The translations under genes and the position numbers were made by a program. Under the pieces are notes generated by a model. The model saw only the letters and a program-made list of their open reading frames with translations, was not told the origin of the DNA and made no database searches. A stretch of 6,043 nucleotides of DNA from Streptosporangiaceae bacterium. GTDB taxonomy: Bacteria > Actinomycetota > Actinomycetes > Streptosporangiales > Streptosporangiaceae. The stretch is taken from positions 1 through 6,043 of the forward strand of contig JASIBJ010000333.1 in NCBI GenBank assembly GCA_030045215.1. Reading direction: 5' to 3'. Shown here in pieces: positions 1-5,517 of this stretch. Each line of letters opens with the position of its first letter. Position 1 is the stretch's first letter.

Positions 1-20
1 GCGCCCCGCTGCGGCACCCG

Positions 21-524
21 ATGCGCAGGCGTACCGGGGGGGTCGGGCCCGTGCTGTTCGCCTACGACGGGTCCGACGTGGCCAAGGCCGCGATCGCCGA
101 GGCCGGCCGCCAGCTGCCCGCCCGGCGCGACGCACTTGTCCTGACCGTCTGGCGAACGTTCAGCGTCGGGTTCATGCCCGAGCCCGGTGCTCAGTTCGAC
201 GCGGCGTGCGCGGACGACGTCGGTCAGGCCGCCGAGCAGACCGCCGAGCACGGCGCCATGCTGGCGGACGCGGCCGGCTTCCATGCCAGCGCCCTGGCAG
301 TCCAGGGAACTCCCGTCTGGAAGACCGTCGTCGACGCCGCCGACGAGCACGAGGCAAGCCTCATCGTGCTCGGCTCCCACCGCCGTGCCGGGCTCGGCGG
401 CCGGGTCGCCGGAAAGATCGCGGCAGACGTCGCCACCAAGACCGACCGGCCAGTGCTGATCGTGCACCAAGATGGCGCGGCCGGCGTTCCGGCGCCACAG
501 CCGGCTTCGTCAGCCGCCTCGTAG
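21..524 (+). CDS. Universal stress protein (UspA family), single domain
   Basis: A 167-residue protein with one Usp alpha/beta domain. It opens with the strand and loop VLFAYDGSD (11-19), whose Asp16 and the loop after it normally contact nucleotide, and ends with VLGSHRRAGLGG (117-127) and RPVLIVH (143-149), the family's last two strands. In ATP-binding members the pattern is G-x2-G-x9-G-(S/T). Here the second Gly is replaced (GSHR) and the last pair is Gly-Lys, so nucleotide binding is doubtful. An Ala/Pro/Ser-rich tail follows from about residue 151. Usp proteins are cytoplasmic and linked to stress and dormancy; a specific role cannot be given. The start is uncertain: the frame stays open to the left edge, no Shine-Dalgarno precedes ATG 21, and GTG 51 lies behind a G-run (36-42). 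The gene is convergent with the AraC regulator, 40 bases between stops. Confidence 0.85.
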   Translation: MRRRTGGVGPVLFAYDGSDVAKAAIAEAGRQLPARRDALVLTVWRTFSVGFMPEPGAQFDAACADDVGQAAEQTAEHGAMLADAAGFHASALAVQGTPVWKTVVDAADEHEASLIVLGSHRRAGLGGRVAGKIAADVATKTDRPVLIVHQDGAAGVPAPQPASSAAS

Positions 525-533
525 CCGGCCACG

Positions 534-561
534 GCCGCGTCGCGGCGGGCCCGGATCCGCG
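534..561. terminator. Weak hairpins between convergent genes
   Basis: The 40 bases between the two stop codons hold two short, mutually exclusive hairpins: a 5-bp stem GCCGC/GCGGC (534-538 with 542-546, 3-base loop) and CGCGG/CCGCG (541-545 with 557-561). Neither has a T-run. A role in termination is only a guess from the position; in DNA this GC-rich such stems arise easily by chance. Confidence 0.2.
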
Positions 562-564
562 CTG

Positions 565-1341
565 TCAGCCCGAACCGGTCCTGGCGAAAAACGACGCCGG
601 CGTTCGCCCCGTCTCCCGGCGGAACGCCGCGACGAAGGAACTCGCCGATTCGTATCCGAGCCGGCGGGCCACGTTGCCCACGGGGTCACCGGCGGCCAGT
701 GCGGGCAGGGCCGCCTGCAATCGCAGCGTGGTACGCCACCGCCCGAAGCTCATTCCGGTGTCGGCCAGGAAGGCCCTCGCCAGCGTTCGCTCGCTCGCAC
801 CGACGCGGCGGCCCCAGTCGCTGAGCGTCCGTCCGTCGGCCGGATCGCTGGCCAGCGCGTCCGCTACCTCGCGGGCCCGGTCATCATCCGGCATCCGCAC
901 GTCGATCGTGGTCAGCGCAACCGGCTTCAGCAGGTCGACGAGCACTGCCTCGGCGTGCACGCGCTGATCGGCGTCCAGGTCGGAACTCTCAAGGTAGCTG
1001 ATGAGCTCGGCGAGCAACTGAGTCGCCACAACGGGAGTCGGCTCCGTCCAGTCGACCGGGCACAGCGCCGGCCGCACGTACAGCGACCGCATGGTGGCCG
1101 CGGCGCCCGAGGTCAGCGTCTCGTGCCGCACGCCGGCCGGGATCCACAGCGCGCGCGTCGGCGGCAGGACCCACGCGGTCGCCTGGGTCCGGACAGAGAG
1201 CACCCCGGTCGCGGCCCAGGCCAGCTGATGGTCGTCATGGGTGTGCCAGTCGAAAACGAGACCGGCGGGCATCGGAAAGGTGGCCACGACGACCGCCGCG
1301 TCGTCCGGCCTGGCTGCGACACAATGTCCGTCCCGCGACAT
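565..1341 (-). CDS. AraC-family transcriptional regulator with N-terminal cupin
   Basis: A 258-residue DNA-binding regulator. The N-terminal half is a cupin sensor: HTHDDHQL (33-40) and WIPAGVRHET (66-75) give the His-rich barrel motifs. The C-terminal half (about 160-258) is the double helix-turn-helix of the family: first helices around GASERTLARAFLADTGMSF (181-199), second around VGNVARRLGYESASSFVAAF (221-240), then the usual RRETGRTPASF ending. The arrangement resembles the NimR/RipA type. The ligand cannot be read from sequence; His residues in the cupin may bind metal or a small molecule. The ATG at 1341 was chosen because family homology begins just after it and a -10-like box sits 8 bases upstream. 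An in-frame ATG at 1398 would make 277 residues but would overlap the neighbour's start codon. The gene is divergent from the methyltransferase, its most likely target together with its own promoter. Confidence 0.9.
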   Translation of the reverse strand: MSRDGHCVAARPDDAAVVVATFPMPAGLVFDWHTHDDHQLAWAATGVLSVRTQATAWVLPPTRALWIPAGVRHETLTSGAAATMRSLYVRPALCPVDWTEPTPVVATQLLAELISYLESSDLDADQRVHAEAVLVDLLKPVALTTIDVRMPDDDRAREVADALASDPADGRTLSDWGRRVGASERTLARAFLADTGMSFGRWRTTLRLQAALPALAAGDPVGNVARRLGYESASSFVAAFRRETGRTPASFFARTGSG

Positions 1342-1349
1342 TACCTGGC

Positions 1350-1355
1350 AGGCTA
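1350..1355 (-). promoter_or_regulatory. Candidate -10 box of the AraC-family gene
   Basis: On the minus strand TAGCCT lies 8 bases before the ATG at 1341, placing the transcript start at or very near the start codon. No clear -35 is seen at 16-18 bases. The octamer CGTAGCCT (1357 down to 1350) mirrors CGTAGCGT (1382-1389) on the plus strand, so the apparent inverted repeat in this gap is explained by two similar -10 boxes facing away from each other. It could also be part of an operator. Confidence 0.35.
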
Positions 1356-1360
1356 CGCCA

Positions 1361-1389
1361 TTGGATCCCGCCAGCGAGCCCCGTAGCGT
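1361..1389 (+). promoter_or_regulatory. Candidate promoter of the methyltransferase gene, leaderless
   Basis: A -35 TTGGAT (1361-1366) and a -10 TAGCGT (1384-1389) are separated by exactly 17 bases, and the ATG follows 7 bases after the -10. This geometry puts the transcript start at or next to the A of the start codon. It agrees with the absence of any Shine-Dalgarno sequence before 1397. Leaderless mRNAs of this form are common in Actinobacteria. The promoter shares its 55-base gap with that of the AraC gene, so a regulator bound here could affect both. Confidence 0.5.
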
Positions 1390-1396
1390 CCCGACC

Positions 1397-2011
1397 ATGA
1401 ACGAGAACCACGCGCGAGTTTGTACCAGCCCGGAGTGGGCGGAGCACATCCAGACCGACGTACTGCCCGCATTGACCAGGGACGCTGACCTCGGCGAGGA
1501 GATGCTGGAACTAGGGCCTGGACCGGGAGCCGCGACCGACTGGTTGCGGGACAAGGTGAAGCGGCTGATCGCAATCGAAGTCAACGAGGAAGCGGCCGCG
1601 CTGCTCGCCGAGCGGTACGCGGGGACCAACGTCGAGATCGTGGTTGGGACGGGAACCGACCTGCGTTACCCGGACGACAGCTTCGACTCGGTCGGGGCGT
1701 TCACGATGCTGCATCATGTCCCGACCCTCGGCCAGCAGAACAAGATCCTCTCCGAGGCGTTCCGGGTGCTGCGGCCCGGCGGCGTCCTGATCTGCTCCGA
1801 CAGCCTGGCCAGCAACGGCCTGCACCACTTCCACGCCGACGATACCTACAACCCGGTCGATCCTGCGTCGGTGCTCGGCCGGCTCCAGACCATCGGCTTC
1901 GACAAGATCACCGTCACGGTCGACGACGGGCTGAGATTCGCTGCCCGCAAGCCCGCGGGGGACGAGGCCGACGACTGTGGCGCCGCCACCGAGACGACCG
2001 AGCAGTCGTGA
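1397..2011 (+). CDS. Class I SAM-dependent methyltransferase (Methyltransf_11 type)
   Basis: A 204-residue cytoplasmic enzyme that should transfer a methyl group from S-adenosylmethionine. The Rossmann motifs are in order: motif I LELGPGPGAAT (38-48), the acidic residue at the end of strand 2 in IAIEVN (59-64, Glu61, contacting the ribose), TDLRYPDDSFDSVGA (87-101), LHHV (105-108), and RVLRPGGVLI (123-132). A short region (133-175) with several His and Asp residues (GLHHFHADDTYNP, 141-153) would form the substrate side. The last 20 residues are acidic, Thr-rich and probably disordered. The acceptor cannot be inferred; this fold serves small molecules, quinones, lipids and antibiotics alike. 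The start at 1397 fits the family's usual N-terminus and the leaderless promoter; the frame stays open upstream to 1241, but that part overlaps the AraC gene and lacks family motifs. Confidence 0.88.
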   Translation: MNENHARVCTSPEWAEHIQTDVLPALTRDADLGEEMLELGPGPGAATDWLRDKVKRLIAIEVNEEAAALLAERYAGTNVEIVVGTGTDLRYPDDSFDSVGAFTMLHHVPTLGQQNKILSEAFRVLRPGGVLICSDSLASNGLHHFHADDTYNPVDPASVLGRLQTIGFDKITVTVDDGLRFAARKPAGDEADDCGAATETTEQS

Positions 2012-2015
2012 CGCG

Positions 2016-2061
2016 GGCACGCCCTGGCCAAGGTGGCGCAGACCACCGGCCAGGGCGTGCC
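2016..2061. terminator. Bidirectional hairpin terminator
   Basis: A perfect 14-bp inverted repeat (2016-2029 pairing with 2048-2061) continues, after an unpaired AA (2030-2031), into a further 5-bp stem GGTGG/CCACC (2032-2036 with 2043-2047) closed by a 6-base loop. It begins 4 bases after the methyltransferase stop and ends 10 bases before the permease stop, so it lies exactly between two convergent genes. There is no U-tract on either side, as is usual for such hairpins in high-GC actinomycetes. Position and stem strength make a two-way terminator the natural reading. Confidence 0.8.
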
Positions 2062-2071
2062 GCTGCGCGGG

Positions 2072-2830
2072 TCAAAGCCGGGCCGAGCGGCCCCAGCCCC
2101 GGCCGGCCCGTAGCCATGCCACCAGGCAGGCGGCGGCGGCAAAGCCGACCAGGGCCGCCGACGCCACCCAGGTCCGGCCGGTGTCGCCGCGCAGCGCCGC
2201 CTCAAGCGCCGAGACCGCCCAGTAGCCGGGCGACACCGGAGCGATGTGCCTGACCCACAGCGGCAGCGCCGCGAGCGGCACGAGTGCGCCGCCGAGACTC
2301 GACATGATCATGCTGCCGATGTCGTAGCAGGCCGACATCGCGCTGAGGCTGCGCACCAGCAGCCCGAGGGCCGCGCCCATGCCGATGATCGTCAGCGTCC
2401 AGGCGACCAGGACCAGCGCGAGCAGTGGCAGCGCCGCGATCTTGAGTCCGAGCGCGCCGACGCCGAACCCGAGCAGCAGAGCCTGCTGGAGCAGCAGCGC
2501 GGCCATCACCGGCACCGCCTTACCGACAAGTTGCTCGGCCGGGTGCGCCGCCGTGACCCGGATGCGTTCCCAGGTATGCCAGATCCGCTCGGTCAGGATC
2601 GAGCTCCCGGAGATGCTCATCGCCATCAGGGAGAAGGTCACGAGCGCGGCGATAACGGCCTGGGTCACGCCGCGGCTGCCGGACTGCGCCCTCTCGTACA
2701 GCGGGTGCAACAGAATCAGGAAGGCCAGTGGCAGGACTATCCGGCTCGCCAGCGGACCGGGCTCGCGCAACATCAGCAGTGTGTTGTGGCGCATCAGGGC
2801 GCCAGTCCGGTGCAGGGTCTCAGGCAGCAT
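2072..2830 (-). CDS. ABC-2 type exporter, membrane subunit (DrrB-like)
   Basis: A 252-residue integral membrane protein of the ABC-2 permease family with six hydrophobic segments, at roughly 28-45, 57-77, 105-128, 132-160, 171-191 and 222-241. Between the second and third is the amphipathic stretch ILTERIWHTWERIRVTAAHP (78-97), the conserved cytoplasmic coupling element with its Glu and Trp-Glu-Arg. Before the last segment comes HIAPVSPGYWAVSAL (195-209), also typical. Two copies would pair with two copies of the ATPase to export a hydrophobic drug, lipid or polymer; the substrate cannot be told. The ATG at 2830 lies inside the end of the ATPase gene (11-base overlap) and follows GGAG (complement of 2838-2841) by 7 bases, so translation is probably coupled. 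It is the second gene of the operon and ends 10 bases from the hairpin terminator. Confidence 0.9.
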   Translation of the reverse strand: MLPETLHRTGALMRHNTLLMLREPGPLASRIVLPLAFLILLHPLYERAQSGSRGVTQAVIAALVTFSLMAMSISGSSILTERIWHTWERIRVTAAHPAEQLVGKAVPVMAALLLQQALLLGFGVGALGLKIAALPLLALVLVAWTLTIIGMGAALGLLVRSLSAMSACYDIGSMIMSSLGGALVPLAALPLWVRHIAPVSPGYWAVSALEAALRGDTGRTWVASAALVGFAAAACLVAWLRAGRGWGRSARL

Positions 2831-3725
2831 GAGCGGTCTCCGTCGCTAGTGCTCGGTAGAGGTCGTCGAGGTCGGGCCTGCGCACGTCGACTGATGTCGG
2901 CGCGCAGCCCGCCGCCAGGACCGCGGCCAGGTCGGCCGCCGGATTGGCAGACGTGATCCGGAGTTCGTCTTCGACCGTCCTGGCCCGGTCGGCGAGCCCG
3001 GCCGGGATCGGCGCGGTCGCGCGGCGGCCCTCGAAGCGCAAGCGGAGCTCGCCGGTCAGGCCGCTGATCAGGCTGTCCTGAGAGCCCCTGGCGATCACCC
3101 GGCCAGATCGCGCGACCGCCAGCGTCGCGCCGAGGTCGGTCAGCTCCGGCAGGTAGTGAGTGGTGTAGACGACGGCCGCGCCCGCGTCCGCCCGGCGCCT
3201 GACCGCCGCCAGCAGCGCGGCTCGCGTCTCCGGATCGGCGCCGGCTGTCGGCTCGTCAAGCAGCAGCACGGCCGGCTGGCCGAGCATCGCCGTCGCCGCC
3301 TGCGTGCGACGCCGCTGGCCACCCGACAGCAGGCCCACCCGCTGGCCGAGCACGTCCGTCAGACGCAGCTCCTCGGCTACCGCTCCGATCGCGGCCTTCA
3401 GGCCGCCGCCGCGCAGCCCGGCCAGCGACCCGAACAGCCGCAGGTTGTCACGCACGGTGGCGCTGTTGTAGAGCGCCTGCTCCTGCGGAGCCACGCCCAG
3501 CAGTCTGCGGGCGCCGCGGGGATCGCGCAGCGCGTCGACCCCGGCGACCCTGATCCGCCCGGCGTCTGGCTTGACCAGCCCGGTGACGACCTCCACGAAC
3601 GTCGTCTTCCCCGCGCCGTTGTGGCCGACCAGCCCGGCGATCTCGCCTGGCTGCACCACGAGGTCGAATCCGTCAAGGGCCCGGCAGTTGCCGTATCGCT
3701 TCGCCAGCCCCTCAGTCATCAGCAT
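2820..3725 (-). CDS. ABC transporter ATP-binding protein (DrrA/CcmA-like exporter)
   Basis: A 301-residue ATPase that powers the permease encoded just downstream. All catalytic motifs are intact: Walker A GHNGAGKTT (34-42), Q-loop Gln81 in VAPQEQALY, signature LLSGGQRRR (132-140), Walker B AVLLLDEPTAGAD (152-164) with catalytic Glu158, and the switch His190 in YTTHYLPE. Residues from about 226 form the C-terminal extension found in DrrA-type drug and lipid exporters. GHNGAGKTT and the DEPTAGAD D-loop place it in that group. The start at 3725 is preferred over the ATG two codons later because a full AGGAGG sits 9 bases upstream. It is the first gene of the operon, transcribed divergently from the TetR gene and very likely repressed by that regulator through the tandem repeat at 3745-3776. 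Confidence 0.93.
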   Translation of the reverse strand: MLMTEGLAKRYGNCRALDGFDLVVQPGEIAGLVGHNGAGKTTFVEVVTGLVKPDAGRIRVAGVDALRDPRGARRLLGVAPQEQALYNSATVRDNLRLFGSLAGLRGGGLKAAIGAVAEELRLTDVLGQRVGLLSGGQRRRTQAATAMLGQPAVLLLDEPTAGADPETRAALLAAVRRRADAGAAVVYTTHYLPELTDLGATLAVARSGRVIARGSQDSLISGLTGELRLRFEGRRATAPIPAGLADRARTVEDELRITSANPAADLAAVLAAGCAPTSVDVRRPDLDDLYRALATETAHAA

Positions 3726-3734
3726 CTCGGTGCG

Positions 3735-3740
3735 CCTCCT
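3735..3740 (-). promoter_or_regulatory. Strong ribosome binding site of the ABC ATPase
   Basis: The minus strand reads AGGAGG here, 9 bases before the ATG at 3725 and 15 before the next in-frame ATG at 3719. The spacing decides for the first. It is the only full-consensus Shine-Dalgarno in the window, in contrast to the neighbouring TetR gene, which has none. Confidence 0.75.
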
Positions 3741-3744
3741 AACG

Positions 3745-3776
3745 ATCTACGCTGTATAGAATCTACACTGTATACA
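3745..3776. repeat. Tandem 16-bp direct repeat, probable TetR operator
   Basis: Two adjacent 16-base units, 3745-3760 and 3761-3776, follow the pattern ATCTAC[G/A]CTGTATA[G/C]A and differ at only two positions. Each half also has local dyad symmetry: TCTA/TAGA around 3753 in the first unit, and a perfect TGTATACA (3769-3776) at the end of the second. Across the junction, TGTATAGAATCTACA (3753-3767) is an imperfect palindrome. The block is AT-rich in a GC-rich window, lies between a TetR gene and its divergent exporter, and covers the -10 boxes of both. Its last base is the A of the TetR start codon. TetR dimers often bind such sites singly or as a pair of dimers. Repression of both genes is inferred, not seen. 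Confidence 0.7.
3757..3769 (+). promoter_or_regulatory. Candidate -10 boxes of the TetR gene
   Basis: TACACT (3764-3769) ends 6 bases before the ATG at 3776, the geometry of a leaderless transcript. TAGAAT (3757-3762), closer to consensus, would give a leader of only about 7 bases. No Shine-Dalgarno exists before the ATG and no good -35 is seen, as can happen in regulated promoters. Both boxes are inside the tandem repeat, which suggests autorepression. Confidence 0.4.
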
Positions 3777-3789
3777 TGACGGACCGCAA
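3760..3789 (-). promoter_or_regulatory. Candidate promoter of the ABC exporter operon
   Basis: On the minus strand a -35 TTGCGG (3789-3784) lies 18 bases from a -10 TAGATT (3765-3760). Transcription would start near 3753, giving a leader of about 28 bases that contains the AGGAGG. The -35 falls inside the TetR coding sequence and the -10 inside the repeat block, so a repressor on the repeats would block polymerase. TATACA (3758-3753) is an alternative -10. Confidence 0.4.
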
Positions 3790-4423
3790 GGAGGAAATCC
3801 TGGACGCCGCGGTGGCAATCGCTGACGAACTCGGCCTGGAGGCGGTGTCGATGCGCGCGGTAGCGGACCGGGTCGGCGTGACGCCGATGGCGCTGTACCC
3901 GCACATCGGCAGCAAGGCCGCCCTGCTCGACGCCATGGTGGGCCGGATGGGAACCGAACTGCTCCCTGCCCTTGCGCCTGGCCAGACGTGGCGCGAACAG
4001 CTTTACGTGCTGGCGCACGCTGCCCTTCAGCTGTCTCGCCTGCACCCGTGGTGGGCAACGCTCGTGTTCGCCCGCCCATCGGTGGCTCCGGACGCGGTGC
4101 GCGTCACCGACGCGATCTATCAGGCGCTGCTCGCGGCGGGCGTGCCCGAGCCCGATGTTCCCCGGCTGGAACGGATGTTCAGCACCTTTGTCCTCGGCTA
4201 CGGCCTATCCGAGGCCGGCGGCCGGTTCAAGGCCGGAGACGCCGACCCGCGCGGCACCCGCTGGATGCTGCCCGAGGGACCGCTGCCCGGCCACGCCCGT
4301 CTGGTCCGCTGGCTGAGTCACAGGCCGAACTGGGCGGAGGAGTTCGACGCCGACTTGCATGACATCGAGCGGCTCATCGAGGCCAAGGCCAGGCGGGAGC
4401 CAGGTGACGGTGCAGCGCCGTAA
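3776..4423 (+). CDS. TetR-family repressor with tetracycline-repressor-like C-terminal domain
   Basis: A 215-residue regulator. Residues 5-52 form the TetR helix-turn-helix: EEILDAAVAIADELG, then VSMRAVADRVGVTPMALYPHIGSKAALLDAM (24-54) with the recognition helix around VTPMALYPHI. The remainder is helical, contains Trp/His-rich spots (LHPWWATLVFARP, 89-101) and FVLGYGLSEAGGRF (138-151), and resembles the C-terminal ligand pocket of the TetR(tetracycline)-like subfamily rather than the AcrR/QacR type. A small hydrophobic ligand, perhaps the exporter's substrate, would release it from DNA. It is divergent from the exporter operon with 50 bases between them, and its start codon overlaps the operator-like repeats, so it probably represses both itself and the pump. 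The stop lies 15 bases from the convergent transporter gene, with no clear terminator between. Confidence 0.9.
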   Translation: MTDRKEEILDAAVAIADELGLEAVSMRAVADRVGVTPMALYPHIGSKAALLDAMVGRMGTELLPALAPGQTWREQLYVLAHAALQLSRLHPWWATLVFARPSVAPDAVRVTDAIYQALLAAGVPEPDVPRLERMFSTFVLGYGLSEAGGRFKAGDADPRGTRWMLPEGPLPGHARLVRWLSHRPNWAEEFDADLHDIERLIEAKARREPGDGAAP

Positions 4424-4438
4424 CGCGCATCTGGCCGG

Positions 4439-5503
4439 CTAGCCGCCGCGCGGATCGCGGCCGGCGAGGCGGCTGACCAGACGGCGCGATCGGCGTCGCG
4501 CTGCCTTAATCGCGGGATCGGCCGGATCTGCCCGGCCCGCCTGGTAGATATCCGGCTCGAGAAAGATCAATTCGGCGATCGGCACGGCCGCCCTGATCCT
4601 GCGCTCGGCGGCATCGATGGCGGCCACGACGCTCGCGGCGGTCTGGCCTGACCGGACGCCGATCTTCGCCGCCACAAGCAGCGTCTCTGGCCCGATGTGC
4701 AGGGTACGCAGGTGAATCACGCGCTCGACGTCCTGGCCGCCCTCGATGGCCGCGACGATGGCGGCCTGGACCTCGTGGCTGGCCGACTCGCCGATCAGCA
4801 GGCTCTTCATCTCCACGGCGAGGACCGCCGCAACGCAGGCGAGCAGCACGCCGATGGCCAGCGAGCCGGCGCCATCCCATCGGTCATCGCTCGTGAGCCA
4901 GGCCAGGACAACGCCGATCAGGGCCAGGCCGAGCCCGGTCAGGGCGGCGACGTCTTCTAGCAGCACGGCAGGCAACTCGGGCGCCTTGGCATGGCGGATA
5001 AAGCTGTGCCAGCGGGCCCGGCCCCGGCTACGGTTGGACTCCTTGACGCCGGTCCGCAGCGAGAATCCCTCCAGGCCGATCGCGATGACCAGCACCGCGA
5101 GGGCGACCACGGGCGAGTCCAGCTTTCCCGGATGCATGATCCGGTCGATGCCCTCGTATCCCGAGAACAGAGCGCCGACGGTAAACAGCACCAAGGCCAC
5201 GATGAACGCATAGAAGTACCGCTCGGCCCCGAAGCCGAACTGATGCTCCTCGGTCTCGTCCCGTGTGGCCCGGTGGCGGCCGAGCAGCAGGAGCATCTGG
5301 TTACCAGAGTCGGCCACCGAGTGCACGGCCTCGGCCAGCAGCGAGGCCGACCCCGTGACTGCGAACGCGATGAATTTTGTGAGGGCGATGCCCAGGTTGG
5401 CGCAGAGGGCCGCTAGGACAGCGCGCGCGCCGTGGCCATGCGCCTGCGCCTGCGCCCCGGCGCGCTCGCCGGGGCTGGCGGCGCCGTCACGCTCCGGGCT
5501 GAT
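4439..5503 (-). CDS. Cation diffusion facilitator transporter, ZnT9-like; non-canonical start
   Basis: A six-segment membrane transporter, 354 residues if begun at ATC 5503, which would exchange Zn2+ or a similar divalent ion for protons. Seen in order: a hydrophilic N-terminus with HGHG (25-28), segment 1 (VLAALCANLGIALTKFIAF, 32-50), segment 2 with metal-site residues HSVAD (61-65) followed by SGNQMLLLLG, the GRHRATRDETEEHQFGFG loop, segments 3-4, segment 5 with LLED (181-184) in place of the usual HxxxD, WDGAGS (209-214) before segment 6, and a cytoplasmic ferredoxin-like domain (about 245-320). LLED and EAVHSVADSGNQ are hallmarks of the SLC30A9/ZnT9-like branch. No ATG, GTG or TTG occurs in frame between the Trm112 stop and a GTG at 5326, which would delete segment 1 and much of segment 2. 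ATC 5503 follows AGGAG by 9 bases and is the best candidate; a base error or pseudogene is possible. It lies 6 bases downstream of the Trm112 gene. Confidence 0.82.
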   Translation of the reverse strand: MSPERDGAASPGERAGAQAQAHGHGARAVLAALCANLGIALTKFIAFAVTGSASLLAEAVHSVADSGNQMLLLLGRHRATRDETEEHQFGFGAERYFYAFIVALVLFTVGALFSGYEGIDRIMHPGKLDSPVVALAVLVIAIGLEGFSLRTGVKESNRSRGRARWHSFIRHAKAPELPAVLLEDVAALTGLGLALIGVVLAWLTSDDRWDGAGSLAIGVLLACVAAVLAVEMKSLLIGESASHEVQAAIVAAIEGGQDVERVIHLRTLHIGPETLLVAAKIGVRSGQTAASVVAAIDAAERRIRAAVPIAELIFLEPDIYQAGRADPADPAIKAARRRSRRLVSRLAGRDPRGG

Positions 5504-5517
5504 CGCCCTTCACTCCT
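5501..5517 (-). promoter_or_regulatory. Ribosome binding site and putative ATC start of the transporter
   Basis: The minus strand reads AGGAG, then TGA, then AGGGCG, then ATC AGC. The TGA is the Trm112 stop, so that stop directly abuts the Shine-Dalgarno of the next gene, a layout typical of translational coupling by reinitiation. AGGAG is 9 bases from ATC. In frame the protein then reads SPERDGAASPGER, a plausible N-terminus. Confidence 0.5.

Noticed and set aside
472..1386. Long plus-strand open frame opposite the AraC gene
   Set aside because: Arg/Gly/Pro/His-rich translation with no domain; it is the antisense of a clear AraC family gene in high-GC DNA.
1342..1398. Upstream ATG (1398) for the AraC gene, overlapping the methyltransferase ATG in one CATG
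   Set aside because: No Shine-Dalgarno, extra residues without family similarity, and it would run through the divergent promoter region; 1341 fits better.
2246..2956. Plus-strand frame rich in Gln, Arg and His opposite the permease
   Set aside because: Composition is what antisense of a Leu/Ala-rich membrane protein gives; no start signal or family motif.
4424..4445. Palindrome CGGCTAGCCG (4436-4445) between the convergent TetR and transporter genes as a terminator
   Set aside because: It has no loop space, so only about three base pairs could form in RNA; flanking bases do not extend the stem.
5380..5440. ATG on the minus strand at 5439-5437 as a start for the transporter
   Set aside because: It is out of the transporter frame and meets a TAG after eight codons.
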